Positions 1-11,560 of a stretch of DNA of 64,000 nt are shown piece after piece (position 1 is the stretch's first letter; every line of letters begins with the position of its first letter). The stretch comes from Aphidius gifuensis (lineage: Eukaryota > Arthropoda > Insecta > Hymenoptera > Braconidae): positions 12,379,321 to 12,443,320 of the forward strand of contig NC_057792.1 of NCBI RefSeq assembly GCF_014905175.1, given 5' to 3'. Position numbers and translations under genes: made by a program. The notes under the pieces are model-generated. The model ran no database searches and was not told where the DNA came from. It saw nothing but the letters and a program-made list of their open reading frames with translations.

Positions 1-16
1 TTATCAGTTGTGATAG

Positions 17-445
17 TGCCATTTTTCTACAGGGTCCAATTTCAAATATTGACGGATCGGATCCGGCAATGATTCAATCGACGACGCTTCATGTGTAGAC
101 TCTCCGATATTTTTTTGAAATTTTTTGGTCGTTTATTTTTTTTTTTATTAAACAAAATGTAGTGTCAGAATTTGTTTTTGCAAAATATTTTTTGAACCGC
201 CGAACCGAATTAGTTGATGTTAAATGAAATTTATGTTTTTTTTTTTTCCCAATAGCAATTATCATAATATATTTATTTTGAATTTTTGGGCCTTATTAGA
301 TTTAATATTTCCATTTTTCGATAGGGCCCAATTTCAAATATTGACAGATCGATTTCGGCAATGTTTCAATCGATGACGCTTCATCTGTAGACTTAACGTT
401 ATTTTTTTGAAATTTTTCGGTCGTTTATTTTTTTTTTTATTAAAA
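17..445. repeat. Tandem duplication, about 290-bp period
   Basis: Two diverged copies of about 130 bp (roughly 25-160 and 313-445) share a segment beginning near ATAGGGYCCAATTTCAAATA and continuing through CGACGCTTCAT, TGTAGACT and a T-rich tail ending in a TTTATT run. The offset between copies is about 290 bp. No coding potential is visible. From 446 to 773 only A/T-rich sequence with no recognisable gene follows. Confidence 0.7.
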
Positions 446-773
446 AACAGAAATAAACAACATTAGAAAATAAAACAAAACAAAAAAAATAGTCATTCAT
501 TTTACAACAAAATGAAAAAACAAACAACAAAAAAAAAAATAAAAAATCCTACGGAACACTTAGGGTGCACCTTGGGGGACTTGACTATATTTTTTTATCT
601 ATGAAATAAATTGGATAGATGTAATTTTATGCTTTATCGATAAAAATTTCCAAGAAAACGATGTAGCTAAAAACATAAGTTTTATGGCTACATTGATTAA
701 TTAAGGAATAAGCTAAGCGAATTCAATATTTCCTGTGTAACTATCATGAAAAGTAACGCTGAGTGTATCGATA

Positions 774-1275
774 TCACCAGTTCGCCTTATTAATTGACTG
801 AATAACACCAATTGAACCATTTACCAGTCGCCAAGTAAGGTCAATGTTTCGACGAATCATAATTTTTGCACCTATTCTGATCTTTATTTCTTTCATTAAT
901 CCTGCAGTACGTGAAGCATCATCTTTGTATTTTTCAATAAGCTTTTCAGTTTGTTGTTGAAGAGATTTTGAACCATGGAATGAATCTTTTGCAATAAGTA
1001 TAATTTCTTCTGACTTCGTTTTTTCAAGCATTGCTTCATTCAAAATACTCATTGGTCGCAAATATGCATACGGAATTTGGAGGAAAATTATCAATGTATG
1101 TGCAAAGCTGATTTATCCTTGATGTAAAATCGGGATGTGAAAGAGATTTATCCTCTGTAAACTTAATTTTCCTAGTTTCTAAAGGCTCTATATCTTCATT
1201 AGTCAGTGAACTAACTCGAAGTGGAGATACTAAATTAGCATAAACTTTGTTGCCATTTTGTTGCATATTTATCAA
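774..1275 (-). pseudogene. Helitron/PIF1-like helicase, C-terminal fragment
   Basis: Read on the minus strand, two overlapping frames (1275-1036, then 1094-774) together give the C-terminal part of the PIF1-type helicase found in insect Helitrons. They contain the LVSPLRVSSLTNEDIE region, then LNEAMLEKTKSEEI, and finally the GAKIMIRRNID and LVNGSIGVI block, which is the classic helicase C-terminal signature. A frameshift near 1040-1090 joins the two frames, so the copy is dead. The N-terminal helicase half of the same protein type lies at 9,010-9,815 in the same orientation. The two could be parts of one element split by 7.7 kb of later sequence, or separate fragments. Family assignment is confident; element membership is inference. 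Confidence 0.8.
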
Positions 1276-1419
1276 GAGGCACGGTAGTGCCTCGCGTCAA
1301 GTATGAGAAAAAAAAAAAAAGTGGGCGAAACGAGATTTAACTACCGTGCCTATATATTATCCAAAGCTAACCCTAACCCTCCAATTCCTCGGGAAATTAT
1401 TTTAAAATATGATTGATCA

Positions 1420-2565
1420 GATAAATATATTATGGCTTCTGATCATTTTATTAAATCAATATCACACTTTTTTTTTAAAAAAAAAACAGAATTTTTAGAT
1501 GTATACTTTTTTTTTAAACTTCAAAATCAATTTCAGAAATTGCGTTTTTCTTGATATTATCTTAAAAACTCCTGGCACTCTGACAAACATTAAAAACCAA
1601 AATTAAATCAAAGCATTATGGCTTCTAAGTCCAGAGCAATTCGACGACCTTATGAAATAAAATTGAGCAATAATAGTAGAATGGTGTGAGAGAACCTTCA
1701 TTTATATCAGTACAGTACAGTATTCAATATCGCAGCGATGGTGCCTCCGCCATATGCCGTTGGGATATGGGCGCGAATCCTGCTCATCAGGTGTGCTAAT
1801 GTACTAATATACAACATACACATGCTTGCTGATAAACGTAACCTTTTGTTTATAGATCCTTTTGTCTTTATCGTGCCTTTGTTTCTTGTGCCTTTTGGAA
1901 TATATTATTTGATTGATGTGAAAAATATTCTGTCTTCTGATCATCTTATAAATTAATTGAATCTTTTTAATAAAAATAAAAACAGATTTTTGAGATGTAT
2001 ACCTTTTTTTTAAACTTTAAAATCATTTTTAGAAATTGCGTTTTTCTTGAAGATTATTTATAAAACCTTACTGCACTCTGACAAACATTATAAAACCAAA
2101 TCAGATCAAAGCAATATGGTTTCCAAGTCCAGAGCGATTTGACAACATTATAAAAATGAAATTGTGCAAGGTAGATGGTGTGGGAAACCATATTTACCAC
2201 AGTATCCAATATCGCATCGATGGCGGAAATTAAATAATGATACTTTAAGCTATGTTCCGAAGTCACATGTTATTGTTTATTTTTTTTTCCATTAAGTTTA
2301 ATGAGTTTTTTTTTTTACATCATGTGTAAACAAAAATATAAAATATTTTTATTTACGAAAGGTTTTATTTTCGATTATCTAAATCAGCTGCCAGAAGCAT
2401 CGGTCTATAGAGCAAGAAAGCTAACATATTTAGATGGTATGAAAAAACCTTTATATATGTCAGTATAGTATTCAATATCGCATCGATGGCGCGAATCAAA
2501 TAATGATACTTCAACCTATGTTCCCAAGTCTCATGTTGTTATTGTTTATTTTTCTTTCCGTCAAG
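1420..2565. repeat. Three divergent tandem copies of a roughly 450-bp unit
   Basis: Blocks starting near 1436, 1936 and 2400 share motifs in the same order: GATCATYTTATHAA, a T/A-rich run, AGAAATTGCGTTTTTCTTGA, CTGACAAACATTA, TCCAGAGC and TTCAATATCGC followed by RCGATGG. Copies two and three also share a tail around TTATTGTTTATTTTT. The third copy is shortened at its start. Short ORFs inside are not supported by any conserved protein pattern. A short TAACCCTAACCCT stretch lies just upstream near 1370. Confidence 0.65.
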
Positions 2566-3223
2566 TTCCTGTATTCATCAGTATTGGTTATTTGATTGTA
2601 GAAAACCTTAAGTGTATTCAATTTTAGAGCTGTGTGTTCACACGCAAGTTTTTGCTGCAATGCTTTATGCTTCATGAATGAGTGCCCTCACCGGTAAGTT
2701 TTCTCGCTCACTGACGAATCGAGTCTCTGCTCGGTCTCTACGACTGTTATTCATTTTTCATTAGCAATCTACAATTGTAGCTACGAACAAAAGTATTTAG
2801 AAAAATGTGAATCGTGTTCATATGCAAATGTTTCCTTGTCAAACGAATTTATGATAAATCTTTTAATACCAAATAAAAATAACACATCCACTTTACAAGA
2901 AACTTATCGATCAATCACTATCATTGTGGCACGAAGGGGTTGGTACATGTGTCGATTGTTTTAGATCAACGAAAATTCTAAGAAAGATTGAAGTCCTCAA
3001 AATTAATGATATCATTGTTTTAAGTCTACTCTACATCAATAAATTTAAATGGTCAAGTAAAAATGATAATTGCTTAATCAAAGGAATACCCACTTCTAAA
3101 ATTCACATTTGTGGTTCTACCAAGAAGACTAGAAAGAAGAAGAGTCAACTCCGTACATTGGAAATGGGACAAAATATGTCCTGTACCTCGAGCTTCTCAA
3201 ATTTGCCAATTTGGCGCTGATTG
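2566..3223. other. No recognisable gene
   Basis: A/T-rich sequence with one 98-codon plus-strand ORF (2924-3220) that has no motif, no repeat support and biased Lys/Ser content. I see no reason to call it a gene. Confidence 0.5.
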
Positions 3224-3467
3224 GGTTCTACGTATAAAGTTAGTTATTTCGTCAGTTATTTCCGCAAGAATACTAGCTGGATAAAAATTGATAATTTGTT
3301 TGTTGCTAGCAAAAACATATACTTTTTAATATTATCGTTTTTTCTATCGAATGATTAAAGGACTTTACAAAAAGATGTGATATCTAAACAAAAAAAGAAA
3401 CACAGTTTTTTTTACAAAAAGGAGCGTCAAGTATTCGAAATCCCCACTAATTATGTGATTATAGTAA
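3224..3467 (+). repeat. Direct repeat, copy 1
   Basis: The block starting ATTGGGTTCTACGTATAAAG and ending near TGTGATTATAGTAATTT recurs at 4,457-4,788 in the same orientation. Both copies include AGGAGCGTCAAGTATTCG. The second copy contains about 90 bp of extra sequence in the middle. The two copies flank the TIR element at 3,601-4,454. Confidence 0.85.
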
Positions 3468-3600
3468 TTTTATTTTATATTGATATTTATTAATTTTTAA
3501 GATACAAAAAGATATAATACCAAAATAAGTCAAGAAGGAAATATTAAACGCATATAATTAAGTCTTAATCTTTGACAAAATTTCATACTTGACACCGCCC

Positions 3601-4454
3601 GGTTCTTCCCAAATAAAATTTAAAGACTTTCACACCAATGCAGATCTACTGAAATTTAGTAGTCGTTCTACATAAATGTATGCGCAGTCACAACCTCGCG
3701 ACTTTATTATAGTAGTTTCATATACAAGAGACAAGAATAGAGCGTGACAAGTGTGATTTTTTTGAAAATCTATGAAAAGTATTTGAATTATATTAAATTA
3801 ATGTCTTAGAGCTCAAACGCACGACAAGCTAACTTTTGCTTGTAAACATGGCTGACGTAATTCTGAGTGATCTAAGCATGCGCAACACGTAAAATTACTA
3901 GAAAAACCACGATGGCTGGGGACATATTACTAGTTTTATGGGAATTAGGACGGCCATGTTTACAAGTTCGACACAACCCAACTCGTTGGGCGTGCTCAGT
4001 GCGCTTTACAAGCAAACGTTAGCTTGTCGTGAGTTAAAGCTCTAACTTGTTACACATGCTAGTGCGCTTTACAACCGAAATAAGGCTTATCGTGAGTTTA
4101 TACCCTTAGCTTATTAGCATTGTAACTGAATTCAACTATAATTTTTGGTGATATCTGGGAAAATTGCATAGTGGACACCACCTTTTACACTGTAAAATAT
4201 ATATTCGGCGCTCGTGTCATATTGTGTCATACGCATTCATTATTGAATTGTTGATTGACGAAAAAAGTATATATATGTATAAATATATATATTTTTTTTT
4301 AAACATGCCGGAAAGTTAACAAGATTGTACGCTGCCAGTCCTAAGCCTAGATAAAATGCGAAGGGTACATATCTATAATAAGGGATAATTAGAAAATACC
4401 ATTAACTCTGTTGTCGAGACGTGTGTAGGCTTTAAATTTTATTTGGGAAGAACC
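3601..4454. mobile_element. Non-autonomous TIR DNA element (MITE-like)
   Basis: Perfect terminal inverted repeats of about 25 bp are present: GGTTCTTCCCAAATAAAATT at the left (3601) and its reverse complement ending in GGGAAGAACC at 4454. Length is about 854 bp with no ORF of note. No clear target-site duplication is visible. A second, shorter inverted-repeat element sits inside it. Superfamily not assigned. Confidence 0.8.
3806..4045. mobile_element. MITE nested in the 3.6-4.45 kb element
   Basis: About 40-bp inverted repeats (left TTAGAGCTCAAACGCACGAC, right ending GTGAGTTAAAGCTCTAA) bound a 240-bp sequence. Its interior contains CATGGCTGACGTAAT, GCATGCGCAACACG and TTCGACACAACCCAAC. A related inverted copy lies at 14,713-14,918 and degenerate end-like pieces occur near 4,060-4,110 and 13,680-13,725, so this is a dispersed family. 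Confidence 0.75.
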
Positions 4455-4456
4455 TC

Positions 4457-4788
4457 ATTGGGTTCTACGTATAAAGTTAGTTATTTCGTCAGTTATTTCC
4501 GCAAAAATACTAGCTGGATAAAAATTGATAATTTGTTCGTTGCTAGCAAAAACTGGTGAAGTAATGCAAAAAATGCTTACATATTTTTTTTTTTAGAACG
4601 AACAAAAATTAATATGGATGGTACCAAGTAATTTTATATACTTCTTAATATTATAGTTTTTTCTATTGAATGATTGAAGGACTTTACAAAAAGATGTGAT
4701 ATCTAAACAAAAAAAGAAACACAGTTTTTTTTACAAAAAGGAGCGTCAAGTATTCGAAATCCCCACTAATTATGTGATTATAGTAATT
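4457..4788 (+). repeat. Direct repeat, copy 2
   Basis: Second copy of the 3,224-3,467 block. It begins immediately at the right terminus of the 3,601-4,454 TIR element and carries an internal insertion around 4,552-4,645. Confidence 0.85.
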
Positions 4789-6560
4789 TAAAAAGTTCAT
4801 ATATTCTGAGTGTTTACTAATGTTGAATTTGAGCATAAATGACAATTATTTTAACAAAAAGTGTGTAAAAAATAGATCTTCAGTTGTCAAAAATTATGTT
4901 TTTATGGTGTTAAAAACAGTGGTTTTTTTACTATACACACGTATTCATACACTCAAAAGCGCATTTTAGTTTGACTTTTTTTATTATCAATACTTCGTCA
5001 TCAAGTTTGTTTACTAGCCGTAAGACAGCATAGTCTGACAAATATATTGTGCAAAAGGCTAAAAACAAATAGACAAATTGTTTAATCTGAGCAAAAATAA
5101 AAATTATTTCAAATAAGTGTGTAAATAATCAATTATCAATTGTCAAAAATTATGTATTCTTGGTGTCGAGAATAGTAATTTTTTATACATTTAAAAACGC
5201 ATCTCAGTTTGACTCTCTTTATAATTTTGATCAGTACTGCGTTATATTTGTGAACAAGCTGTAAGACAACGTATATATTGTGCAAAAAGAAAAAAATTTG
5301 TATATACTGAGTGTTTACTAATGTTAAATTTGAGCATAAATAACAATTATTTTCACAAAAAGTGTGTAAAAAATCGATCAATAGTTGTAAAAAATTATGT
5401 GTATAGTGTTAAGATCGGTGATTTTTTTTTTTTACTATACACACATATTTATACACTCAAAAACGCATTTTAGTTTGATTTTTTTATTATCAGTACTGTG
5501 TCAGCAAGTTTGTCTACAAGCCGTGAGATGAATTTTGTAAAGTAAAGCCTTGAAACAGTATAGTCACGGCTATTGTGCATGGATAAAAAATTAATACTGA
5601 GTGTATATTTATATTGCATTTGGGTAAAAAATAAATATTATTTTGATAAAGTTGTGAAAAAACATTGATCATTCATCAGAAAAAAAATATATATTGTGCA
5701 TAAATGAAAAAATTTATACATACTGAGTGTATATTTATATTGCATTTGGGTAAAAAATAAATATTATTTTGATAAATTTGTGAAAAAACATTGATCATTC
5801 ATCAGAAAAAAAATATATATTGTGTGTAAAATCAGTGATGTTTTTTTAATATACATATATATATTTCTACATTGTAAGACTCAACTAAGTTTGACATTTT
5901 TTTCATCAGTACTGTGTCAGCAAGTTTGTCTACAAGCCGTGAGATGAATTTTGTAAAGTAAAGCCGTGAAACAGTATAGTCACGGCTATTGTGCATGGAT
6001 AAAAAATTAATACTGAGTGTATATTTATATTGCATTTGGGTAAAAAATAAATATTATTTTGGTAAATTTGTGCAAAAACATTGATCATTTATCAGAAAAA
6101 AAATATATATTGAGTGTGAATGAAAAAATTTATACATACTGAGTGTACAATTATATTGCATTTGGGTAAAAAATAAATATTATTTTGGTAAATTTGTGCA
6201 AAAACATTGATCATTAATCAGAAAAAATAAATCTCGATGTATGATTGAGACAATGCATCTAATAAATGAAAAAAGAAAGCAACAATATTGTCCTAAGGTC
6301 AAAGAACAGGAAGATGAAAAAAAAACATTCAATTATTTTATATTTAAAATAGAAGAAGAGAGAAATAAAAATGTGCATAGTAAGGAAAAATGAATCTCAA
6401 TGTATAATTGAGACATTGCAATGACCGCACACGTTAAAAAAAGGAAACATTTAATTATTTTCTATTTAAAATATATGAAGAGAGAAATAAAAAAATATCC
6501 ATAGTAAGGAAAAAAATGAATTTTATATTCAAAATATAAAAGAGAGAAATGAAAAAATAA
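4789..6560. repeat. Complex satellite-like array
   Basis: Several interleaved tandem units are visible. A 100-130 bp unit beginning TACTGAGTGTATATTTATAT and ending CATTGATCATTCATCAG recurs near 5,595, 5,720, 6,010 and 6,137. A longer block containing CAGTACTGTGTCAGCAAGTT and AGTCACGGCTATTGTGC recurs near 5,493 and 5,908. Related earlier units with CATTTTAGTTTGA lie at 4,790-5,470. The tail (6,240-6,560) has three short repeats around GAAGAGAGAAATAAAAA. No gene is supported here. Confidence 0.75.
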
Positions 6561-6982
6561 ATAAATTGAGACAATGCATCTGGAATTAGCACGCGTGCCT
6601 GCCGGCCGTCAACAGATCATGTTTCGATGTTCGTTCTCCATGTAAATTGTTTGTCTTTTATTAGACATATATATATATAAAGCATAAAAGAATTATATAT
6701 TGAATCGGAAAGAAATATGGATATCTCTACTTTTCTAATTATCTTGCATTTTTCGTCTTTTTATACAATTTACCGGGATGATTTATGTCACTTTGTTCGG
6801 GATTGTTATTCAAGTAAGAAGCTGCTTTATTTTTTTATTTTGTGTGAATTAAAAGTGCTAATCAAAAATGGATATGGACTCGTTGGAAACTCTGGTAAAT
6901 ATTTTTTTTTTAATATTATATTAATTTTTTCAATTTAGACATGAGTATTATAATAAATTTTTAATAAATTTGTTTAACAAAG

Positions 6983-7792
6983 TTGGCTCCTCATCGAGAC
7001 GCTCTTCGCAGATTATGTGAAACGGAAATGAATTGGCGATATGCACAACGCATGAATCGTCCTATTCCACCGGTATTGCGCCGCTGAAATTTAGTATTGG
7101 TTAGTAATTTATTTATAAATATTTTACAAATATAATTCAATAATTTATTTATTTATTTATTTATTTATTAGATAAAATATCATATTGAAGCTATTCTCAG
7201 AGGTTTAATAGCTAGCACTATGTTTTCAAGACTAAGCGGTTTTCAAATGTATGATGATGATGATTTAGATGCAAGACCACGATTTAGAGTTTGTATGTAT
7301 TTTGTTTTTTATTTGTAAAAATTAAGATTCTAAGTACCACTGATAATAATAAATTCATGCTTTTAGACAATATTCCTGCTAACGAGGCAAATGATAATAG
7401 TACAGTATTGGAAGATGAGTCTGACTTGGCTATGGATGAGTTGGACCATCTCACATAATATTCCCATCAGTTGGAGGTAATAATTTGTGTGATTTTTTCT
7501 TATATATTTTTTTATAATATTTATGTCAATATATAAATTTTTTCTAGCAAAATATTCATTGATACCAGATGATCGATATGGTACAACTATAACTGTTGGT
7601 GAGTAAATATTTCTTTATTATAATGAAAAAGGTAGTAATATGAATGCTAATTTATATTTTTTAATTTTTGTTGTAGAACTTTGCAGTGTTACGTATGAGT
7701 CAGATCAAGAGGTGGATGTAAATCAAGAATCTGATACTGAAACTAACGAAGTTTCAAGTACACAAAATAATGATGTTGCCATAGAAGAATAA
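6983..7792 (+). pseudogene. Small spliced gene or gene remnant, unknown function
   Basis: Consecutive segments with good splice signals can be read: 6983-7072 (donor GTATTG; in-frame ATG at 7028), 7172-7292 (acceptor TTATTAG, donor GTATGT), and 7367 to a stop at 7456-7458. These join in frame into a basic-then-acidic protein ending in Asp/Glu-rich sequence. Two further segments, 7548-7598 (donor GTGAGT) and 7677-7792 (stop TAA, highly acidic), are also bounded by good splice sites, but they follow the first three in a different frame. Either a frameshift near 7,440-7,470 broke one longer gene, or alternative splicing is used. No known domain is recognised. An ORF at 6717-6938 upstream does not join cleanly. 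AATAAA-like signals lie about 95 bp downstream. The exon-intron pattern is seen; the coding claim is inference. Confidence 0.4.
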
Positions 7793-7967
7793 TATATAAA
7801 AAGGAAAAATATAATAACGAATTCCTATTTTTTTAAATGCTGAGAGAGAATTATATTTTGTATTTAACTAGTAGATAATAATAATAATAATAAAATTGAT
7901 TAATATGAAAATTAAAACATCATTTATTTTTTTGTTACCCCTATGACTTTTTTACATTTTTCAGCGG

Positions 7968-8352
7968 CATGGGAACATAAGATATGGGACATAAGACATA
8001 CTACATGGGAACATGGGAACATAACACATACTACATGGGAACATGGGAACATGGGACATACTATATGGGAACATGGAAACATTGGACATAAGACATGGGA
8101 ACATACTACATGGGAACATAACACATACTACATAGGAACATGGGAACATTGGACATAAGACATGGGAACATACTACATGGGAACATGGGAACATGGGACA
8201 TAAAACATAGGAACATACGACATGGGAACATGGGAACATACTATATGGGAACATGGGAACATACTATATGGGAACATGGGAACATTTAAACATAAAACAT
8301 AGGAACATAACACATACTACATGGGAACATACTATATGGGAACATACGAATT
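7968..8352. repeat. Minisatellite of about 11-bp CATGGGAACAT units
   Basis: Dense variants of CATGGGAACAT, ACATACTACATGGGA and ACATAAGACATGGGA run for almost 390 bp. The unit lacks stop codons in several frames on both strands, producing artificial Met/Phe/Pro/Cys/Ser-rich ORFs that are not genes. Confidence 0.9.
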
Positions 8353-8771
8353 GGGACATGAGAAATTGCACTTTAAAATGACAAAATATAATTTTCCCGG
8401 TCAAATCTGTATTACCGACCCAGGGTAAGAATGATAAATTTCTTTACCATCTCTGCATTACCGACACATGACAATTGGGAAATCTCACGTTAAAGTGGCA
8501 CATAAATGTTTTTACCATCTCTGTTTTACCGACCGAGTTGCAGTCCCCTGTCCCCTCGCCGATCTACCTTTTTTCGACCTCCCTCTGGTCTAGAACGCCT
8601 ATAGATACACTACTATTGTCAAATACAACAATGTGTTATCCTCCAAACCATCGTCAACAGTATCTGAAATTTCAGTCATTCTCAAATTTATCGATCCAGC
8701 CATTGAAAAAAAATGAATTGACGCATAGAAGGACGTCGGAGTTAACTTGATGAAACTTAGAAAAAATAAGA
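8353..8771. other. No recognisable gene
   Basis: Short internal duplication: ACCATCTCTG-ATTACCGAC and ACCATCTCTGTTTTACCGAC occur near 8,445 and 8,510, with a related CTGTATTACCGACC near 8,407. No protein pattern is seen. Confidence 0.5.
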
Positions 8772-8844
8772 AGCCCTGTGGTCTAGTGGTCAAGGCGTTT
8801 GCCCGGAAAGCAAAAAAACCCGGGTTCGATTCCCGGCGGGGGAA
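8772..8844 (+). tRNA. tRNA-like sequence, probable pseudogene or SINE head (anticodon GGA)
   Basis: A 73-nt cloverleaf can be drawn. The D stem is GTCT/AGGC. The anticodon stem TTTGC/GCAAA closes a 7-nt loop CCGGAAA. The T stem CCGGG/CCCGG carries loop TTCGATT. Internal promoter boxes are good (A box TGGTCTAGTGG, B box GGTTCGATTCC), and a T8 run follows about 20 nt downstream. The acceptor stem pairs for five of seven positions; the two terminal pairs (A-A and G-G) fail. Anticodon GGA would be Ser, but a type-II Ser tRNA needs a long variable arm and U33, and both are missing. It is therefore more likely a tRNA pseudogene or tRNA-derived SINE than a working gene. Confidence 0.65.
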
Positions 8845-9009
8845 CTTCTAAGCTTCTGGTTTTTTTTTGAAAAAAAAAAAAAATTCTTTTCCTAGGTTTT
8901 TTTAAGATTTTTAAACCTGAACCCAACTCCGCTGACCATCTATTCAGCAATTCAAAAAATTGGTTTATTGGGTTTTTTTAAGTTCTAATAAGAAACCATT
9001 GAAAATTCA

Positions 9010-11560
9010 TCTAAACTCGTAACAGGTAATTGAAAAGCTTTATGTGCAATCACTCAATTAATATTAAGTGCTGCTAAACCAGTTGGAGCTGTAACAATCA
9101 CTTCTTCATTCAGAGTTTCTTGATTCCGACGTATAATAAAATTAATTAAACAACTTTTACCAGTTCCGCCTTTCTCCACTTACAAATAAACGCAATATTT
9201 TACCGTCTTTCGAAGTAAGGGCTGTTTCAATCTTTCTAAATATTCGCACTTGATCAATATTTAACTGAGAATACAAATCTTCGAGTGTTTCTTGGTTGTC
9301 GTTATTCACGTTTATGTTATTTACATCTATAAGATCTCGAAAATTTCCATCATCATCAGGCATGTCGAGTTTCAAAAATATGTCGTCATTTTCTTTGTTA
9401 ATTTGTTCATTTATATTATTGAGAGCTTTTTCAATATCCAGTGAACGTTCGTGATATTGATATGCTGTGAGTAAATAATTTTTTTGAGTATCAAATGATT
9501 CTAGATATGTTTGACAACCATTCATCAATTCAATAGTGTTTCTCCATGGTTGGAAAAGTAGAAGTAATGCGTAATAATAATTTTCTGGATAAGTTGTTGA
9601 GTTATGTCAATCAAATGACCAACAGATCGCTTCTTTAAGAATGACGATTTACCTACTTCGTAAAACACTACGTTTTTTTGTTTTGGCCTCACTACAATTT
9701 TATCGTACCACCTAGCAAAGTCATATAATGATAAATTTTCTAGTTCTTTTGGGCGTGTAGGATAATCATCATCAACCGAAGATTTATAATAAAGTTCAGT
9801 AGAATCATCATTCAATTTTTTAATATCTTCACGATTTTTAATTCTACGCCTACGATTAATTTTTACATCTAACTATCTTATAATGGTATCTGAATCAGTC
9901 CCATGGAGCGAAATACCTAGAGGAGTATCACAAGCTTCGAAAATGCCAAGCTCTCTATGATTCAAAGCCCGATGGGCAAAACTCCAGAGTTTTGAGCGTA
10001 CAGACTTTGTTGAAATAACGTTTAATATCGTTTATAACATCTGATGACCCAGCAGTTTCATGTTTCGTAGCATACTTTTTACACTATCTTGTCAACCTTG
10101 TCAATCCTGATTTTTCACCTATATATTTAAGATCCATATTTCCTTCCCATGCAGATAAAATAACAGGGTTATAGTCATTAATGAATTCTTCTCTTTTACC
10201 TCGACGAAGATCATACAGACGTGATCGAGATTGTAGTTTTTGCCGTCCAACAATGGAAACGACAGGATCACGTAAAATTAATTTTTCCGTTCAATAAGTG
10301 AACAATTTCGAGAAAAACCGAACTTACAAACTTTAGTTTTTGAGCCTTTCTTGACATTTATTTTGGTAGGGTTATCACGAAGACAATAATTTGTATGCTT
10401 ATGGCGTTGGTAAGTGTTTACACGGCGGTATAGTGTTGGTGATATTGTATAATTGAATGTATTTCATAATGAATTGAGAAATTTGAGTCTTTACTATTTT
10501 CGCCAATGACAGGTGCATCTTCAACCGAAATCACTAAGTGCCAATGTTGTATACCTCTACTCGGATATTCTCGTCGCCGAAAATGATGAAATATCACGCC
10601 GATTGGATTACTGCTAGACATCATCTTAAGCATTGCTCGAAACTTGTTTTCCATAAAGCACGAACTGAAATTGGATCGGTAGCAATCATTTCACTTCGAG
10701 ACATTTTATCAAACTTGAAGGCATTAATTTCACGTAAATATTGTGCTAAGTCATCCCATTCCCATTCGGAAGGACTCAATGTTAAAAACCATGTTGCTGG
10801 TGCACTCACTGCATGCACTCTAGATTATTTCATGAGAAACTCCAATACTGTACAGAAATGCGAAGCTTATCAAATCTAGTATCTAAGTATCGTTCGATAT
10901 TACCGTTTTCTAATTGTTTGAGGTATGATTTGGCAGTAAACTGCTGATTATTAACAACATTCAACGCATGGTGTATACCTAGGTTTATTTGGCGTGTGTT
11001 TGCGTCACTCAATAAAAAGAAAATATAATTACGATTCATTCGAAATCTAGAATCAGCGGACAATAATCGTGCTTTGATATAAGAGGCAAGATACCAGTAG
11101 TACAGACCAGTCAAGACATCGACCATTGACACCATAAGGATATAAGTCAGGAAAACACTGTAGATCTAAAGATTTTAGCGACTTATAAACTGCTTCGGTT
11201 CGTATCGACTTCATTTGGTATATTTCACTAGAAGTTTTATTTATTTTTTTGCTATACATTGGATTGATTGTGAATTGTTCATAATATGCTGAATTGGAAT
11301 GAAGTTCTATTTACATTATCTGAGTTAGAAGAATTGTCTGTATTTGCTTTCGAATCGAGCTCTTTGCTATCCATAATATTGATTTTTTCGACCTCACTTT
11401 CTTTTAATTCAATATCATCAGATTCTTTTTCAAAATTATTTTCTACTTTATGATTAACATGTATTTCAATATCATAATTGCCTACAACAACAATTGTTCA
11501 GGATGTTTGGGTAAGTTGATTTTAGAGTACAATACCTTTCAATATTTAAAGAGCATCATA
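9010..11560 (-). pseudogene. Helitron-like Rep-helicase polyprotein, decayed
   Basis: Minus-strand frames, each short and shifted relative to the next, follow the order of an insect Helitron protein. An acidic stretch (about 11,500-11,270) is followed by CFPDLYPYGVNG (11,150) of the Helitron N-like domain. Next come RFRMNRNYIFFLLSD, the region ending GNIERYLDTRFDKLR, ATWFLTLSPSEWEWDDLAQY, and GIQHWHLVISVEDAP, which is the Rep-type HxH block with one His kept. The segment RALNHRELGIFEACD is near 9,960. The N-terminal helicase half (9,815-9,010) includes a P-loop seen in frame as GEKGGTGKS and TAPTGLAALNIN. Many stops and frameshifts make it non-functional. Coding similarity ends abruptly near 9,000, and the matching helicase C-terminus lies at 774-1275. 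Confidence 0.8.

Noticed and set aside
1366..1382. Telomere-like TAACCCTAACCCT
   Set aside because: Only about two units, surrounded by ordinary A/T-rich repeat; too short to mean a telomere.
8772..8844. Functional tRNA-Ser
   Set aside because: Lacks the long variable arm and U33, and the outer acceptor pairs are broken.
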